NCBI GenBank assembly: GCA_000770645.1
Contig: JQID01000123.1
Span: 1 to 36,604 of the forward strand
Direction of reading: 5' to 3'
DNA: 36,604 bases
Origin: Desulfosporosinus sp. Tol-M
Lineage (GTDB): Bacteria; Bacillota; Desulfitobacteriia; Desulfitobacteriales; Desulfitobacteriaceae
Of this stretch, positions 1 through 8,219 are shown in pieces. The notes under the pieces are model-generated. The model was given only the letters and a program-made list of their open reading frames with translations. It made no database searches and had not been told where the DNA came from. Position numbers and translations under genes: made by a program. Positions within the stretch are counted from its first letter, which is position 1. Each line of letters begins with the position of its first letter.

Positions 1-1
1 T

Positions 2-55
2 GGAGCTCCACATAATGCGTTCGCAGATATCAAAGAAACGGAGGAACCTGAATGA
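2..55 (+). CDS. Phage portal protein, C-terminal end (partial)
   Basis: An open frame runs in from the left edge, encodes the acidic tail GAPHNAFADIKETEEPE and stops at a TGA that overlaps the next start codon as ATGA. Portal proteins directly precede a ClpP-like prohead protease and an HK97 capsid gene in this phage type and often end in a disordered acidic tail. The call rests on position and tail composition only; no portal core is inside the window. The four-base overlap suggests translational coupling with the protease gene. Confidence 0.5.
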   Translation, partial: GAPHNAFADIKETEEPE

Positions 56-750
56 AGAAATTCTGGAACTGGGTGCGGGACGAAGATTCCGGCGCCCGAA
101 CACTTTACCTTGACGGCGTGATAGCCGAAGACTCATGGTTTGATGACGATGTCACCCCAAAGGCATTTAAAGCGGAACTTGCCGCCGGAGAGGGTGACAT
201 TGTTATTTGGCTCAATTCACCTGGCGGCGACTGCATTGCGGCAAGCCAGATATATGCCATGCTCATGGACTACAAAGGCAAGGTTACCGTAAAAATCGAT
301 GGTATTGCGGCATCAGCCGCTTCGGTGATCGCTATGGCGGGAACGACCGTGCTGATGGCTCCGACAGCACTCATGATGGTGCATAATCCTTTTACGGTAG
401 CCATCGGAGACAGCGATGAAATGCAAAAAGCCATCGCCATGCTCTCGGAAGTTAAGGAAAGCATCATCAACGCCTATGAAATAAAAACAGGCCAGTCAAG
501 AGCAAAGCTTTCCCATCTGATGGATGCAGAAACCTGGCTGAATGCCAAAAAAGCCATTGAACTCGGATTTGCCGACAGGATTTTGGAAGACGATAAAAAA
601 CGACAGCAGACCGGTGATGTCACCTATGCTTTCAGCCGCAGGGCGGTGACAAACTCGCTGCTGGACAAAGTCAAACCCAAACTCCCAAAACAGAAAACAG
701 GCACACCGATCGAGTCGCTGGAGAAGCGGCTCTCTTTGATTCAACACTAA
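52..750 (+). CDS. ClpP-like prohead maturation protease (S14 family)
   Basis: 232 aa. Predicted to cleave the capsid delta domain and scaffold during prohead maturation. The ClpP fold is visible as LNSPGGD (54-60), the nucleophile-elbow segment GIAASAASVIAMAG (84-97) where Ser88 aligns with the ClpP catalytic serine, and MMVHNP where His111 aligns with the catalytic histidine. The length is typical of phage S14 proteases rather than housekeeping ClpP (about 195 aa plus a propeptide). The start overlaps the preceding stop, and the capsid gene follows after 19 bp with its own AGGAGG site. Catalytic residues look intact, so the enzyme should be active. Confidence 0.93.
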   Translation: MKKFWNWVRDEDSGARTLYLDGVIAEDSWFDDDVTPKAFKAELAAGEGDIVIWLNSPGGDCIAASQIYAMLMDYKGKVTVKIDGIAASAASVIAMAGTTVLMAPTALMMVHNPFTVAIGDSDEMQKAIAMLSEVKESIINAYEIKTGQSRAKLSHLMDAETWLNAKKAIELGFADRILEDDKKRQQTGDVTYAFSRRAVTNSLLDKVKPKLPKQKTGTPIESLEKRLSLIQH

Positions 751-769
751 ATTTTAGGAGGAAAATGAT

Positions 770-1978
770 ATGAGTAAAATTCTTGAACTGCGTGAAAAAC
801 GCGCAAAGGCATGGGAAACAGCAAAGGCGTTTCTGGATGCCAAACGTGGATCGGACGGCTTGGTTTCCGCAGAGGACACGGCAGTCTATGACAAAATGGA
901 AGCCGATGTTGTAGCGCTAGGCAATGAAATAGACAGGCTTGAAAAGCAGGAAGCGCTTGACCGCGAACTTTCCAAACCCCTAAACATGCCGCTCACCGGA
1001 AAACCTTCTGTACCGGGCATGGAAACCCAAAAAGGCAGAGCATCCGAAGAGTACAGGAAGGCATTCTGGAATGCCATGCGTACCCGTGCCGGAGAAGGTC
1101 TCGACCCTGTCATCAGAAATGCGCTGCAGATCGGCACCGACACCGAGGGCGGATATCTTGTACCAGATGAATTTGAGCGCACCCTTGTGGAAGCTCTCGA
1201 TGATGAGAATATCTTTCGTAGGCTAGCCAACGTGATTACCACCTCTTCCGGGGACCGGAAAATCCCGGTCGTGGCATCCAAGGGCACAGCATCCTGGATT
1301 GATGAGGAAGGCGCTATTCCCGAAAGCGACGACAGTTTTGGGCAGGTTTCCATCGGAGCATATAAACTGGGAACGATGATCAAGGTTTCCGAAGAGCTGC
1401 TGAACGACAGCGTATTCAACCTCGAAACCTACATCTCAAAAGAGTTCGCAAGGCGTATCGGTAACAAGGAAGAGGAAGCATTTTTCACAGGCGACGGCTC
1501 CGGCAAACCGACCGGTATCCTCGCTGCTACCGGCGGAGCGCAGATCGGCGTAACCACGGCGGGCGCTACCGCTATCAACATCGACGAGGTGCTTGATCTC
1601 TTCTACTCACTCAAAGCGCCTTATAGAAACAAAGCTGTCTTCGTAATGAATGACTCCACCGTAAAAGCGATCCGCAAGCTGAAGGACGGCAACGGTCAGT
1701 ACCTCTGGCAGCCTTCATTGCAGGCGGGAACACCGGACACTATTTTGAATCGCCCTCTGTATACATCGGCGTATGTACCCGCCATTGCCGCAGCCGCTAA
1801 GACCATCGTTTTCGGTGACTTCGGTTATTACTGGGTAGCCGACCGCCAGGGACGCGTGTTCAAGAGACTCAACGAGTTATACGCCGCCACCGGGCAGGTA
1901 GGCTTTGTCGCTACCCAGCGTGTCGACGGCAAGCTCATTCTGCCCGAAGCCGTCAAGGTTCTTCAGCAGAAAGCGTAA
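770..1978 (+). CDS. HK97-type major capsid protein
   Basis: 402 aa, matching the HK97 gp5-like family in length and order. Residues 1-70 form a charged, coiled-coil-prone delta domain that acts as built-in scaffold and is normally removed by the upstream protease. The shell domain begins near 105 and carries the family hallmarks GGYLVPDEFERTL, the beta-rich segment ending SWIDEEGAIPESD, and EEEAFFTGDGSGKPTGIL. The start has a good AGGAGG site. No separate scaffold gene lies between protease and capsid, consistent with the scaffold being fused as the delta domain. The mature protein should assemble the icosahedral shell. Confidence 0.95.
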   Translation: MSKILELREKRAKAWETAKAFLDAKRGSDGLVSAEDTAVYDKMEADVVALGNEIDRLEKQEALDRELSKPLNMPLTGKPSVPGMETQKGRASEEYRKAFWNAMRTRAGEGLDPVIRNALQIGTDTEGGYLVPDEFERTLVEALDDENIFRRLANVITTSSGDRKIPVVASKGTASWIDEEGAIPESDDSFGQVSIGAYKLGTMIKVSEELLNDSVFNLETYISKEFARRIGNKEEEAFFTGDGSGKPTGILAATGGAQIGVTTAGATAINIDEVLDLFYSLKAPYRNKAVFVMNDSTVKAIRKLKDGNGQYLWQPSLQAGTPDTILNRPLYTSAYVPAIAAAAKTIVFGDFGYYWVADRQGRVFKRLNELYAATGQVGFVATQRVDGKLILPEAVKVLQQKA

Positions 1979-1990
1979 CGGAGGTGCGAT

Positions 1991-2611
1991 ATGAGTTATA
2001 ACGCAAAGAACTATACCGAGCAAGGCGGCGAAAAAACGGTAATTGGCGGTACGCTGGAAATTAAGGAGGAAGCCTCAGTGACGGGGCTTCCTTCTGCAAT
2101 AAATCAAGCTGCAAGTACGGCCACTACTGTCGCTGGAGTCAAGGATGATTTCAACAATCTATTGAAAAAACTTAAAGATGCAGGGGTAATGATCCCGGAT
2201 ACATGGAACGTTTCGGTCGCAAAAATTCCTACGCCAACCGGTGAAGATTTAATTAGTAACCAGGGTAAGGTTACCGCGATCACCATTGAAAACGGCGTAA
2301 TTACCGTTACCGTCCCTGTATCGGAGCTAATCGCTTTTCCAAGTTCTAATCCTGATCAGGGTACGCACAAGTGGATTGGTATGGCCATTACCACAGGACT
2401 AGCAGATATTACGGTCATCAAGTATAACGACTATCAACTTACAGCAGAGGATGTTACCGAAGCGACTGCTGCTGGCTGCTCTGCCGGGGATATTGTCATG
2501 TGGCTTAAGTGCGATGAGATCGTGACGACTCCAAAGATATTCACGCTTTGGACTTCTGGTTACCCCGAAGCTATCTTTACCGTTGTGATCGTCGAACCAG
2601 AAGTTGAATAA
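1991..2611 (+). CDS. Head fiber-like protein
   Basis: 206 aa, 12 bp after the capsid gene. The N-terminus (SYNAKNYTEQGGEKTVIGGT) is the pattern of the Firmicutes head fiber family (Pfam Phage_fiber_2), with the conserved segment TTVAGVKDDFNNLLKKLKDAG at about 45-65. The C-terminal half, from about 90, is a variable Thr/Val-rich beta region, possibly an Ig-like exposed domain. By analogy it decorates the capsid surface, anchored by the N-terminal part. It is not expected to be essential for shell assembly. The C-terminal domain is not recognised. Confidence 0.75.
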   Translation: MSYNAKNYTEQGGEKTVIGGTLEIKEEASVTGLPSAINQAASTATTVAGVKDDFNNLLKKLKDAGVMIPDTWNVSVAKIPTPTGEDLISNQGKVTAITIENGVITVTVPVSELIAFPSSNPDQGTHKWIGMAITTGLADITVIKYNDYQLTAEDVTEATAAGCSAGDIVMWLKCDEIVTTPKIFTLWTSGYPEAIFTVVIVEPEVE

Positions 2612-2629
2612 GGAAAGGACGGTGGCGGT

Positions 2630-2938
2630 ATGACACTGCTTGAAAAAGTGAAGGCAAATCTTATCCTTGAACATACAGCAGACGATGAGCTTCTGCAGAT
2701 GTATATTACCGCTGCTGTCAGGTACGCCGAGAGCTATCAGCACCTGCTTGAAAATTTCTACGCTGATAATCAAATGCCGCCTACAACAGAGCAAGCCGTC
2801 ATTATGCTGTCGTCCCATTTCTATGAATCAAGGGACGGCAGTACGGGCGGCTTTTTTGCGGACAACGTGCAAGCCGGGCAACAGGTATGGCATACGGTCA
2901 ATCTGCTCCTCAGGTTGGACCGGGATTGGAAGGTGTGA
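2630..2938 (+). CDS. Head-tail connector protein (gp6/QLRG-like)
   Basis: 102 aa, small and mostly helical, beginning MTLLEKVKANLILEHTADDE, the usual opening of the gp6-like DNA-packaging/connector family (Phage_QLRG). It probably forms the adaptor ring below the portal that keeps packaged DNA in place and gives the tail a docking surface. It sits where expected, between the capsid and head fiber genes and the head-tail joining gene. The next start follows 2 bp after its stop, so the pair is probably co-translated. Confidence 0.8.
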   Translation: MTLLEKVKANLILEHTADDELLQMYITAAVRYAESYQHLLENFYADNQMPPTTEQAVIMLSSHFYESRDGSTGGFFADNVQAGQQVWHTVNLLLRLDRDWKV

Positions 2939-2940
2939 CC

Positions 2941-3273
2941 ATGAGTTATGGAAAGATGAATACCTCAATCGACCTTATTGAGAAAGTGACCGTCAAAGAT
3001 CCAGAGGGCTTTCGAACGGAAGTAGACAATATTGTGGCTTCGGTCAGGGCGTATCGAGAAGGTCGGCACGGCAATGAGAAATGGGCTAATCGGGCCTCGT
3101 TCTCTGAAGCCACCGACCTTTTCCGTTTTCGCCGAATTCCTGACGTAAGCATCACAACCGCAATGGCCGTCGTGAACAAAGAAGGGCGTTTTGAAATCAC
3201 CTCGGTCGAGGATGTCAAAGGACGCGGGATGTACATCGAGGTCCTTGCCAAGGAGATGATATCCAGTGGCTAA
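2941..3273 (+). CDS. Head-tail adaptor (head-tail joining protein)
   Basis: 110 aa. The ATG at 2941 was chosen because it follows a GGAAGG site and the previous stop; the longer frame from 2887 has no ribosome binding site and lies inside the preceding gene. The protein is beta-rich with RAYREGRHGNEKWANRASF followed by FRFR, a pattern of the head-tail joining family (Phage_H_T_join, SPP1 gp16-like). It probably forms the stopper ring that closes the head and contacts the tail. Its 3' end overlaps the next gene by 8 bp. Confidence 0.78.
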   Translation: MSYGKMNTSIDLIEKVTVKDPEGFRTEVDNIVASVRAYREGRHGNEKWANRASFSEATDLFRFRRIPDVSITTAMAVVNKEGRFEITSVEDVKGRGMYIEVLAKEMISSG

Positions 3274-3697
3274 GGCAGCGTTTAAAATGCCGGATGAATT
3301 TCTCTTAAAGCTGTCCAGACTTGGCGAGAAAACTGATGAAATTATTCCTCTTGTTCTAAAAGCAGGTGGCGAAGTTGTGGAAGAAAAGGTGAAAAGCAAC
3401 CTGCAAAGTGTCATCGGCAAAGGTACGCAGGAAGAAAGCCGATCCACTGGAGAGCTTGTCTCCGCGCTTGGGGTATCTTCAGCAAGACAGGATAAGGACG
3501 GTAATTTCAATGTTAAAGTCGGTTTTTCTGAGCCGCGCGGTGACGGGAAAAGCAATGCTATGATTGCGGGCGTTTTGGAATATGGGAAGCATGGCCAACC
3601 GCCAAAGCCTTTTCTGAAGCCTGCAAAATCAGCAAGCAAAAAGGCATGTGTTGATGCGATGGTCACGACGTTTGAAAAGGAGGTAGAAAAAATATGA
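3266..3697 (+). CDS. HK97 gp10-like head-tail completion protein
   Basis: 143 aa from a GTG start overlapping the preceding gene by 8 bp. The helical N-terminus followed by GGEVVEEKVKSNLQ and, near the end, GVLEYGKHGQPPKPFLKPA is the recognisable pattern of the HK97 gp10 / minor tail family, in which a glycine-rich loop and PxPFL motif precede the last helix. It probably acts at the head-tail interface. It overlaps the next start as ATGA, so connector genes here are tightly coupled. Confidence 0.82.
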   Translation: MAKAAFKMPDEFLLKLSRLGEKTDEIIPLVLKAGGEVVEEKVKSNLQSVIGKGTQEESRSTGELVSALGVSSARQDKDGNFNVKVGFSEPRGDGKSNAMIAGVLEYGKHGQPPKPFLKPAKSASKKACVDAMVTTFEKEVEKI

Positions 3698-4032
3698 GCC
3701 TCTTAAGCGAGTTGACTGCGATTGTATCTCCTCTGATTCCCGTGGAAACGGGTGTGTTTTCAGAGACTGCACCAGACCGTTATGCTGTGATCACGCCGAT
3801 GGTAGATACGTTTGAACTTTACACCGACGATAAACCACGGCACGAAATACAAGAGGCACGGTTATCACTCTTTGATAAGGGAAATTACACAGCGATGAAA
3901 AACCAAATAGTCCGCAATCTAATAGACGCGGATTTTACAATAACGGACCGCCGGTATATCGGACATGAGGATGATACCGGCTATCACCATTACGCCATCG
4001 ATGTGGCGAAAAATTACGAATTGGAGGAATAA
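3694..4032 (+). CDS. Tail completion / tail terminator-like protein
   Basis: 112 aa. Position (after the gp10-like gene, before the major tail protein), length, and the central VITPMVDTFELYTDDKP segment fit the minor capsid / tail-completion group that caps the top of the siphovirus tail tube. No catalytic motifs are visible. The family assignment comes from gene order and a general resemblance, so the exact role (terminator or connector) is an inference. Confidence 0.65.
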   Translation: MSLLSELTAIVSPLIPVETGVFSETAPDRYAVITPMVDTFELYTDDKPRHEIQEARLSLFDKGNYTAMKNQIVRNLIDADFTITDRRYIGHEDDTGYHHYAIDVAKNYELEE

Positions 4033-4035
4033 CCA

Positions 4036-4626
4036 ATGGCAACAATCGGACTAGATAAACTCTACTATGCCAAAATCACTGAAGATTCCAGTGGGAATGA
4101 AACCTATGGCACTCCCTTGCAGCTTGCGAAAGCAATGAAAGCGGACCTGTCCGTAGAACTTGCTGAAGCAACACTATATGCCGACGATGGTCCAGCTGAA
4201 ATCGTGAAGGAATTCAAAAGCGGGACGCTCTCCCTTGGAATTGACGATATCGGTGTGACTGCAGCTGAAGACCTGACCGGCGCAAAGCTTGATGATAACC
4301 ACGTCGTGATTTCGGGCAGCGAGGATGGCGGCATGCCCGTAGCAGTTGGATTCAGAGCGAAAAAGGCAAACGGTAAATACCGCTATTTCTGGCTTTACCG
4401 TGTGGTATTTGGCATCCCGGCAACCAATCTCGCCACGAAGGGCGACAGCATCACGTTCTCCACTCCAACCATTGAGGGCACTGTAGTGCGAAGAAATAAG
4501 CTAGATGGCAACGGCAAGCACCCTTGGAAATCCGAAGTTAATGAGGACGATGCAAGTGTTCCGGCTTCTGTGATCACCGGTTGGTACACGCAGGTCTATG
4601 AACCCGTATTCACGGTGACCCCGTAA
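4036..4626 (+). CDS. Major tail tube protein (phi13 family)
   Basis: 196 aa, starting MATIGLDKLYYAKI, the standard opening of the phi13-type major tail protein family. It continues with KADLSVELAEATLYADD and a C-terminal IEGTVVRR...GWYTQVYEP region. Hexamers stack to form the tail tube around the tape measure. The length and beta-rich composition match the family, and no extra Ig-like C-terminal domain is present. It lies directly upstream of the tail chaperone genes, the normal siphovirus order. Confidence 0.92.
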   Translation: MATIGLDKLYYAKITEDSSGNETYGTPLQLAKAMKADLSVELAEATLYADDGPAEIVKEFKSGTLSLGIDDIGVTAAEDLTGAKLDDNHVVISGSEDGGMPVAVGFRAKKANGKYRYFWLYRVVFGIPATNLATKGDSITFSTPTIEGTVVRRNKLDGNGKHPWKSEVNEDDASVPASVITGWYTQVYEPVFTVTP

Positions 4627-4640
4627 TGGAGGGCGATCAG

Positions 4641-5027
4641 ATGGATAACGAAAGAAGCGCAATCATAGAAATCGGTGGTAAGGAATACAAAATGCTCCTG
4701 ACCACTAAGGCCACAAAGGAGATCGCCAAGAGATATGGCGGTCTTTCTAATTTGGGCGAAAAACTCATGAAAACTGAGAACTTTGAAATGGCTCTGGACG
4801 AGGTGGTGTGGCTTATCACCCTACTCGCCAACCAATCGGTGCTGGTCCATAATCTTCAGAATCCGTCGAAGAAGAGAGATCTTCTTACGGAGGATACGGT
4901 CGAACTCTTGACCTCACCTTATGAACTGGCAGATTACAAAAATGCCATTATGGATGCCATGTATAAAGGCACAAAGCGAAACGTGGAGAGCGAGGAAGAA
5001 TCCTCAAAAAACGCACAGGTCGGGTAA
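4641..5027 (+). CDS. Tail assembly chaperone, short form (gpG-like)
   Basis: 128 aa. The ATG at 4641 was chosen because GGAGGG lies 7 bases before it; an in-frame ATG at 4626 has no such site. The protein is helical (IEIGGKEYKMLLTTKATKEI at the start) and ends in a Glu/Ser/Lys-rich tail over the slippery site. It matches the short chaperone that coats the tape measure before tube polymerisation. A fraction of ribosomes should shift -1 near its end to make the longer GT form. Confidence 0.85.
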   Translation: MDNERSAIIEIGGKEYKMLLTTKATKEIAKRYGGLSNLGEKLMKTENFEMALDEVVWLITLLANQSVLVHNLQNPSKKRDLLTEDTVELLTSPYELADYKNAIMDAMYKGTKRNVESEEESSKNAQVG

Positions 5028-5050
5028 GCGACGAAGAGTTGTTTGCCCGA
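5006..5050 (+). promoter_or_regulatory. Programmed -1 ribosomal frameshift signal
   Basis: The heptamer A AAA AAC lies at 5006-5012 in the correct register (tcA AAA AAC in the chaperone frame). Seven bases later comes a stem-loop pairing TCGGGTA (5020-5026) with TGCCCGA (5044-5050), seven pairs with one G-U. Slippery site, spacer and stem-loop together are the classical layout of the tail chaperone G/GT frameshift. The zero-frame stop at 5025 lies inside the stem. The -1 frame is open from the slip to 5215 and encodes a typical T extension. Confidence 0.85.
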
Positions 5051-5215
5051 CTGATTTTTTATGGTGTATCTCTTCTCCATCGGTCCGAGCAGGAGACCTG
5101 GCTGATGCCGATTGGGCATTTGCTCGATCAGTGGGAGGTTTACAAACAGTTTAACGGACTAGCGAGGGCAAAACGCGAGTACTTTATTGACGAAATCATT
5201 CCAGATGGAATCTAA
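5012..5215 (+). CDS. Tail assembly chaperone GT extension (made by -1 frameshift)
   Basis: Reading on from the slippery site in the -1 frame gives 67 residues, including DEELFARLIFYGVSLLHRSE and ending KREYFIDEIIPDGI before TAA. This is the expected second half of the GT chaperone (helical, with the FYG...W.MP pattern). There is no ribosome binding site or sensible start codon in this frame, so it should be made only as a fusion to the first chaperone, about 190 aa in total. The T part is thought to recruit tail tube subunits onto the G-coated tape measure. Its stop precedes the tape measure gene by 15 bp. Confidence 0.82.
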   Translation, partial: RTGRVSDEELFARLIFYGVSLLHRSEQETWLMPIGHLLDQWEVYKQFNGLARAKREYFIDEIIPDGI

Positions 5216-5230
5216 GGAGGTGGTGAGAAT

Positions 5231-7420
5231 ATGGCGGATAACTTCGGCCTAAAAATCGGTGTGGAGGGCGAAAAAGAATTTAAACGAGCCCTTGCTGATA
5301 TCAATCAGTCGTTTAAGGTTCTCGGCTCAGAAATGAAATTAGTCGAGTCTGAATTCGGCAAAAATGAAAACAGCGTCCAGTCCCTCACCGCCAAAAACGA
5401 GGTGCTCACCAAGCAGATCGATGCGCAGAAAGACAAAATCGAAACGCTCCGTAAAGCGCTTCAGAACGCCTCCGATTCTTTCGGCGAGAATGACCGCCGT
5501 ACCCAGAACTGGGCGGTTCAACTTAACAACGCCCAAGCCGAACTCAACGGCATGGAACGTGAGCTGGCACAGTCCGCCGATGAAGCGGATAAGCTCGGCG
5601 ATGAACTGAAGAAATCCGGGAATGAGGCTGAAAATTCCGGCGGCAAATTTGATAAGCTGGGCGGTATCTTGAAGGGCGTCGGCGCAGCGATGGGCACAGT
5701 TGCGGTTGCTGCAGGTGCTGCAGCCTTCAAGCTGGGCAAAGAGGTCGTGCAGCAGTTCGGAGAACTGGAACAGAACCTGGGCGGCTCGGAAGCGGTGTTT
5801 GGAGAATATGCCGCATCCATTCAGAAAACCGGCGAGGATGCCTATAAGAATCTGGGCGTATCGCAAAGCGAATACCTGGCGACCGCCAATAAAATGGGCG
5901 CACTTTTCCAAGGCTCCGGCATTGAACAGCAAAAGAGCCTTGAACTGACCGAAAAGGCCATGCAGCGAGCGGCGGACATGGCCTCGGTTATGGGCATCGA
6001 TATGTCCATGGCTATGGAGTCCGTCGCCGGTGCGGCCAAGGGCAACTTCACGATGATGGATAACCTCGGTGTCTCCATGAACGCTACCAACATCCAAGCT
6101 TATGCCCTTGCCAAGGGTCTGGACTTCACTTGGAACTCGGCTACGCAAGCGGAAAAAGCTGAAGTCGCCATGCAGATGTTCTTTGAGAATACTGAGCAGT
6201 ACGCAGGTAACTTTGCCCGCGAGTCCACCCAGACCATATCCGGTTCCATCGGGCTGCTGCAGGCCGCACTTGGCTCCTTTACAGCAGGTCTTGGAAATAC
6301 CAACGCCGACATGACGAACCTGACACAGAATTTAGTGGACGCTTTTCAAGCTGTTGTAACAAACATCGTACCGGTCATTGAAAATATTGTATCTGCCCTT
6401 CCCATGGCAATGCATGCGATTCTTTCAGCAATCGGTGAACTGCTTCCTACCTTGCTGGATACAGTCACAGAGCTGTTCACCCAGGTGCTGGAGACGGTTT
6501 TAAGTCTGTTGCCTGAGCTGATACCTGCCGCTGTTGATGCGATTATGACCATTGTTGCGGCTCTTATAGACAACCTTCCTCTGCTCATTGAGGCTGCTGT
6601 GCAGCTCATAACCGCACTTGTAGAAGGCATCGGGATAGCCTTGCCAGAGTTAATCCCTGCTGCGGTTGGAGCTGTCATCACAATCGTCACAGGGCTGATA
6701 GATAACCTGGACAAAGTTCTGGAAGCAGCCTTTGCAATCATTATTGGTCTGGCAGAAGGTCTCCTAAACGCCTTACCCCAACTGATAGAAGCACTGCCGC
6801 AGATTATAATGACGATTATTAATTTCATCACCAACAACCTGCCTGCCATTATTGCGATGGGCATTGAACTCACCGTCCAGCTTGCATTTGGTTTGATCCA
6901 GGCAATCCCACAATTAGTTGCCAGACTACCGGAGATTATAGCGGCGATCGTGACGGGCCTGGGGAAAGCAGTCAGTTCGGTTTTTGAAATTGGAAAGAAC
7001 ATCGTTTCTGGCCTTTGGGACGGCATTAAATCCATGGGCAGTTGGATTAGCGAAAAAGTCAGCGGCTTCTTTTCCGGCATCGTGGATGGCGCCAAAAATC
7101 TGCTGGGCATACACTCGCCATCGACAGTATTCGCGGGTATCGGAACGAACATGGGCATGGGAATCGGAGTGGGATTTACCGATGCTATGAAGTTGGTTGA
7201 AGAAGACATGAAAAAAGCTATTCCAACAGAGTTTGACGGATTGAATATAGATGTGGACGCGGTCAGCAGGTCAATGCCGAACTCAAATGGAACGGGAGCT
7301 GAAAAGCAGACTGGGAATGCGGTAAACAATTATGAAATTGTAATTAATAATCCAAAGCCGGAGCTGGCTTCAGACAGTGTAAGAACTACCTTGCTGAAGC
7401 ACTCCTACGGTTTGGTGTAG
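5231..7420 (+). CDS. Tail tape measure protein
   Basis: 729 aa. The N-terminus (VEGEKEFKRALADINQSFKV) and a long coiled coil to about residue 125 are followed by a tape-measure core (GSIGLLQAALGSF near 340). A very hydrophobic region from about 365 to 570 has many LP.LI.A/IIM.I repeats, and a C-terminal region contains LLGIHSPSTVF, a motif seen in many Firmicutes tape measures. The protein sets tail length; by the usual rule of about 0.15 nm per residue the tail would be near 110 nm (inference). The hydrophobic repeats fit its role in DNA passage through the membrane. The start has an AGGAGGTGGTGAG site. Confidence 0.95.
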   Translation: MADNFGLKIGVEGEKEFKRALADINQSFKVLGSEMKLVESEFGKNENSVQSLTAKNEVLTKQIDAQKDKIETLRKALQNASDSFGENDRRTQNWAVQLNNAQAELNGMERELAQSADEADKLGDELKKSGNEAENSGGKFDKLGGILKGVGAAMGTVAVAAGAAAFKLGKEVVQQFGELEQNLGGSEAVFGEYAASIQKTGEDAYKNLGVSQSEYLATANKMGALFQGSGIEQQKSLELTEKAMQRAADMASVMGIDMSMAMESVAGAAKGNFTMMDNLGVSMNATNIQAYALAKGLDFTWNSATQAEKAEVAMQMFFENTEQYAGNFARESTQTISGSIGLLQAALGSFTAGLGNTNADMTNLTQNLVDAFQAVVTNIVPVIENIVSALPMAMHAILSAIGELLPTLLDTVTELFTQVLETVLSLLPELIPAAVDAIMTIVAALIDNLPLLIEAAVQLITALVEGIGIALPELIPAAVGAVITIVTGLIDNLDKVLEAAFAIIIGLAEGLLNALPQLIEALPQIIMTIINFITNNLPAIIAMGIELTVQLAFGLIQAIPQLVARLPEIIAAIVTGLGKAVSSVFEIGKNIVSGLWDGIKSMGSWISEKVSGFFSGIVDGAKNLLGIHSPSTVFAGIGTNMGMGIGVGFTDAMKLVEEDMKKAIPTEFDGLNIDVDAVSRSMPNSNGTGAEKQTGNAVNNYEIVINNPKPELASDSVRTTLLKHSYGLV

Positions 7421-7433
7421 GAGGTGCATATAA

Positions 7434-8207
7434 TTGGCTGAGAATTGGACGTTTAACGGGTTCCCTCTCACCTCAAGGGGAAAACGGGCTGTTGAAGATG
7501 TTATCGAGGGTGTTGGAATTCCTAAATACAGAGGAACTGACCTGCAGGTGCCGTTTCAGCACGGCAAGAGGTGGATTAAGAAAAGATTTGACAGTAGAAA
7601 AGTTGTCCTCTCCATGTGGATAAAAGGATCGAGTAGAGCCGACCTGGATGATAATATTGATGCATTCTTGAAGGCTATTGGCAATCCGGGGCTTCATTCA
7701 CTTGTTCGTACAATGAGGAACGGAGAAACCAGGCAGGCGCAAGCCGAGCTTTGTACAGAGATAAATTTCGTCAGGAAAAATCCCGGCTATGCCAAATTCG
7801 CTCTGGAATTTGAATTAGCCGATCCTTTCTTTTATGGAATCGTAAAAAGCGCTGAGACCAAGATGGTTACTTCCTCTCCCTTTGCATGGACGCATGCCAA
7901 CGAAGGCTCTGCGCCAATAACAGCAATGGTTATTACCTTGGAAGGACCGCTTAGTAATCCGATTATAAGGAATCAGAACAACGGGGTTTGGATTCAGTTC
8001 CTTGGAACAATAGCAAGCGGGGAATCTGTGGTTTTGGAAACAAAATATTACACCTGCCTGAAAGGAAATTCGAATATGATCTCCATTGTCAAGCATGGTG
8101 GCGATGCCTACTGGATGATCCTCGAAGCGGGAAACAACAGCATGGAATTAGAAACAGATACGATAGGTGGCAGGGTTGTATTTGAGTATTATCCTGCCTT
8201 TTATTAG
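7434..8207 (+). CDS. Distal tail protein (Dit family)
   Basis: 257 aa from a TTG start, supported by AGGAGGT 8 bases upstream and by the lack of a suitable ATG. The N-terminus AENWTFNGFPLTSRGKR and the segment ELADPFFYG near 135-143 are typical of the Dit/phage-tail family, with the N-terminal part forming the hexameric ring at the tail tip and the C-terminal half (after 145) a galectin-like beta sandwich. It joins the tube to the tail-tip/receptor complex encoded downstream. It follows the tape measure directly, as usual. Confidence 0.85.
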   Translation: MAENWTFNGFPLTSRGKRAVEDVIEGVGIPKYRGTDLQVPFQHGKRWIKKRFDSRKVVLSMWIKGSSRADLDDNIDAFLKAIGNPGLHSLVRTMRNGETRQAQAELCTEINFVRKNPGYAKFALEFELADPFFYGIVKSAETKMVTSSPFAWTHANEGSAPITAMVITLEGPLSNPIIRNQNNGVWIQFLGTIASGESVVLETKYYTCLKGNSNMISIVKHGGDAYWMILEAGNNSMELETDTIGGRVVFEYYPAFY

Positions 8208-8219
8208 GAGGTGAATTAG

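Noticed and set aside
2887..2940. Longer N-terminus for the head-tail adaptor
   Set aside because: The ATG at 2941 has its own GGAAGG site and matches the family start; the extension lies inside the preceding gene.
5339..6148. Minus-strand frame (269 aa) opposite the tape measure coiled coil
   Set aside because: Antisense shadow; no start signal and it contradicts the direction of all prophage genes.
6346..7329. Long minus-strand frame (327 aa) opposite the tape measure gene
   Set aside because: No ribosome binding site; it mirrors the hydrophobic repeats of the tape measure gene and has no recognisable domain.
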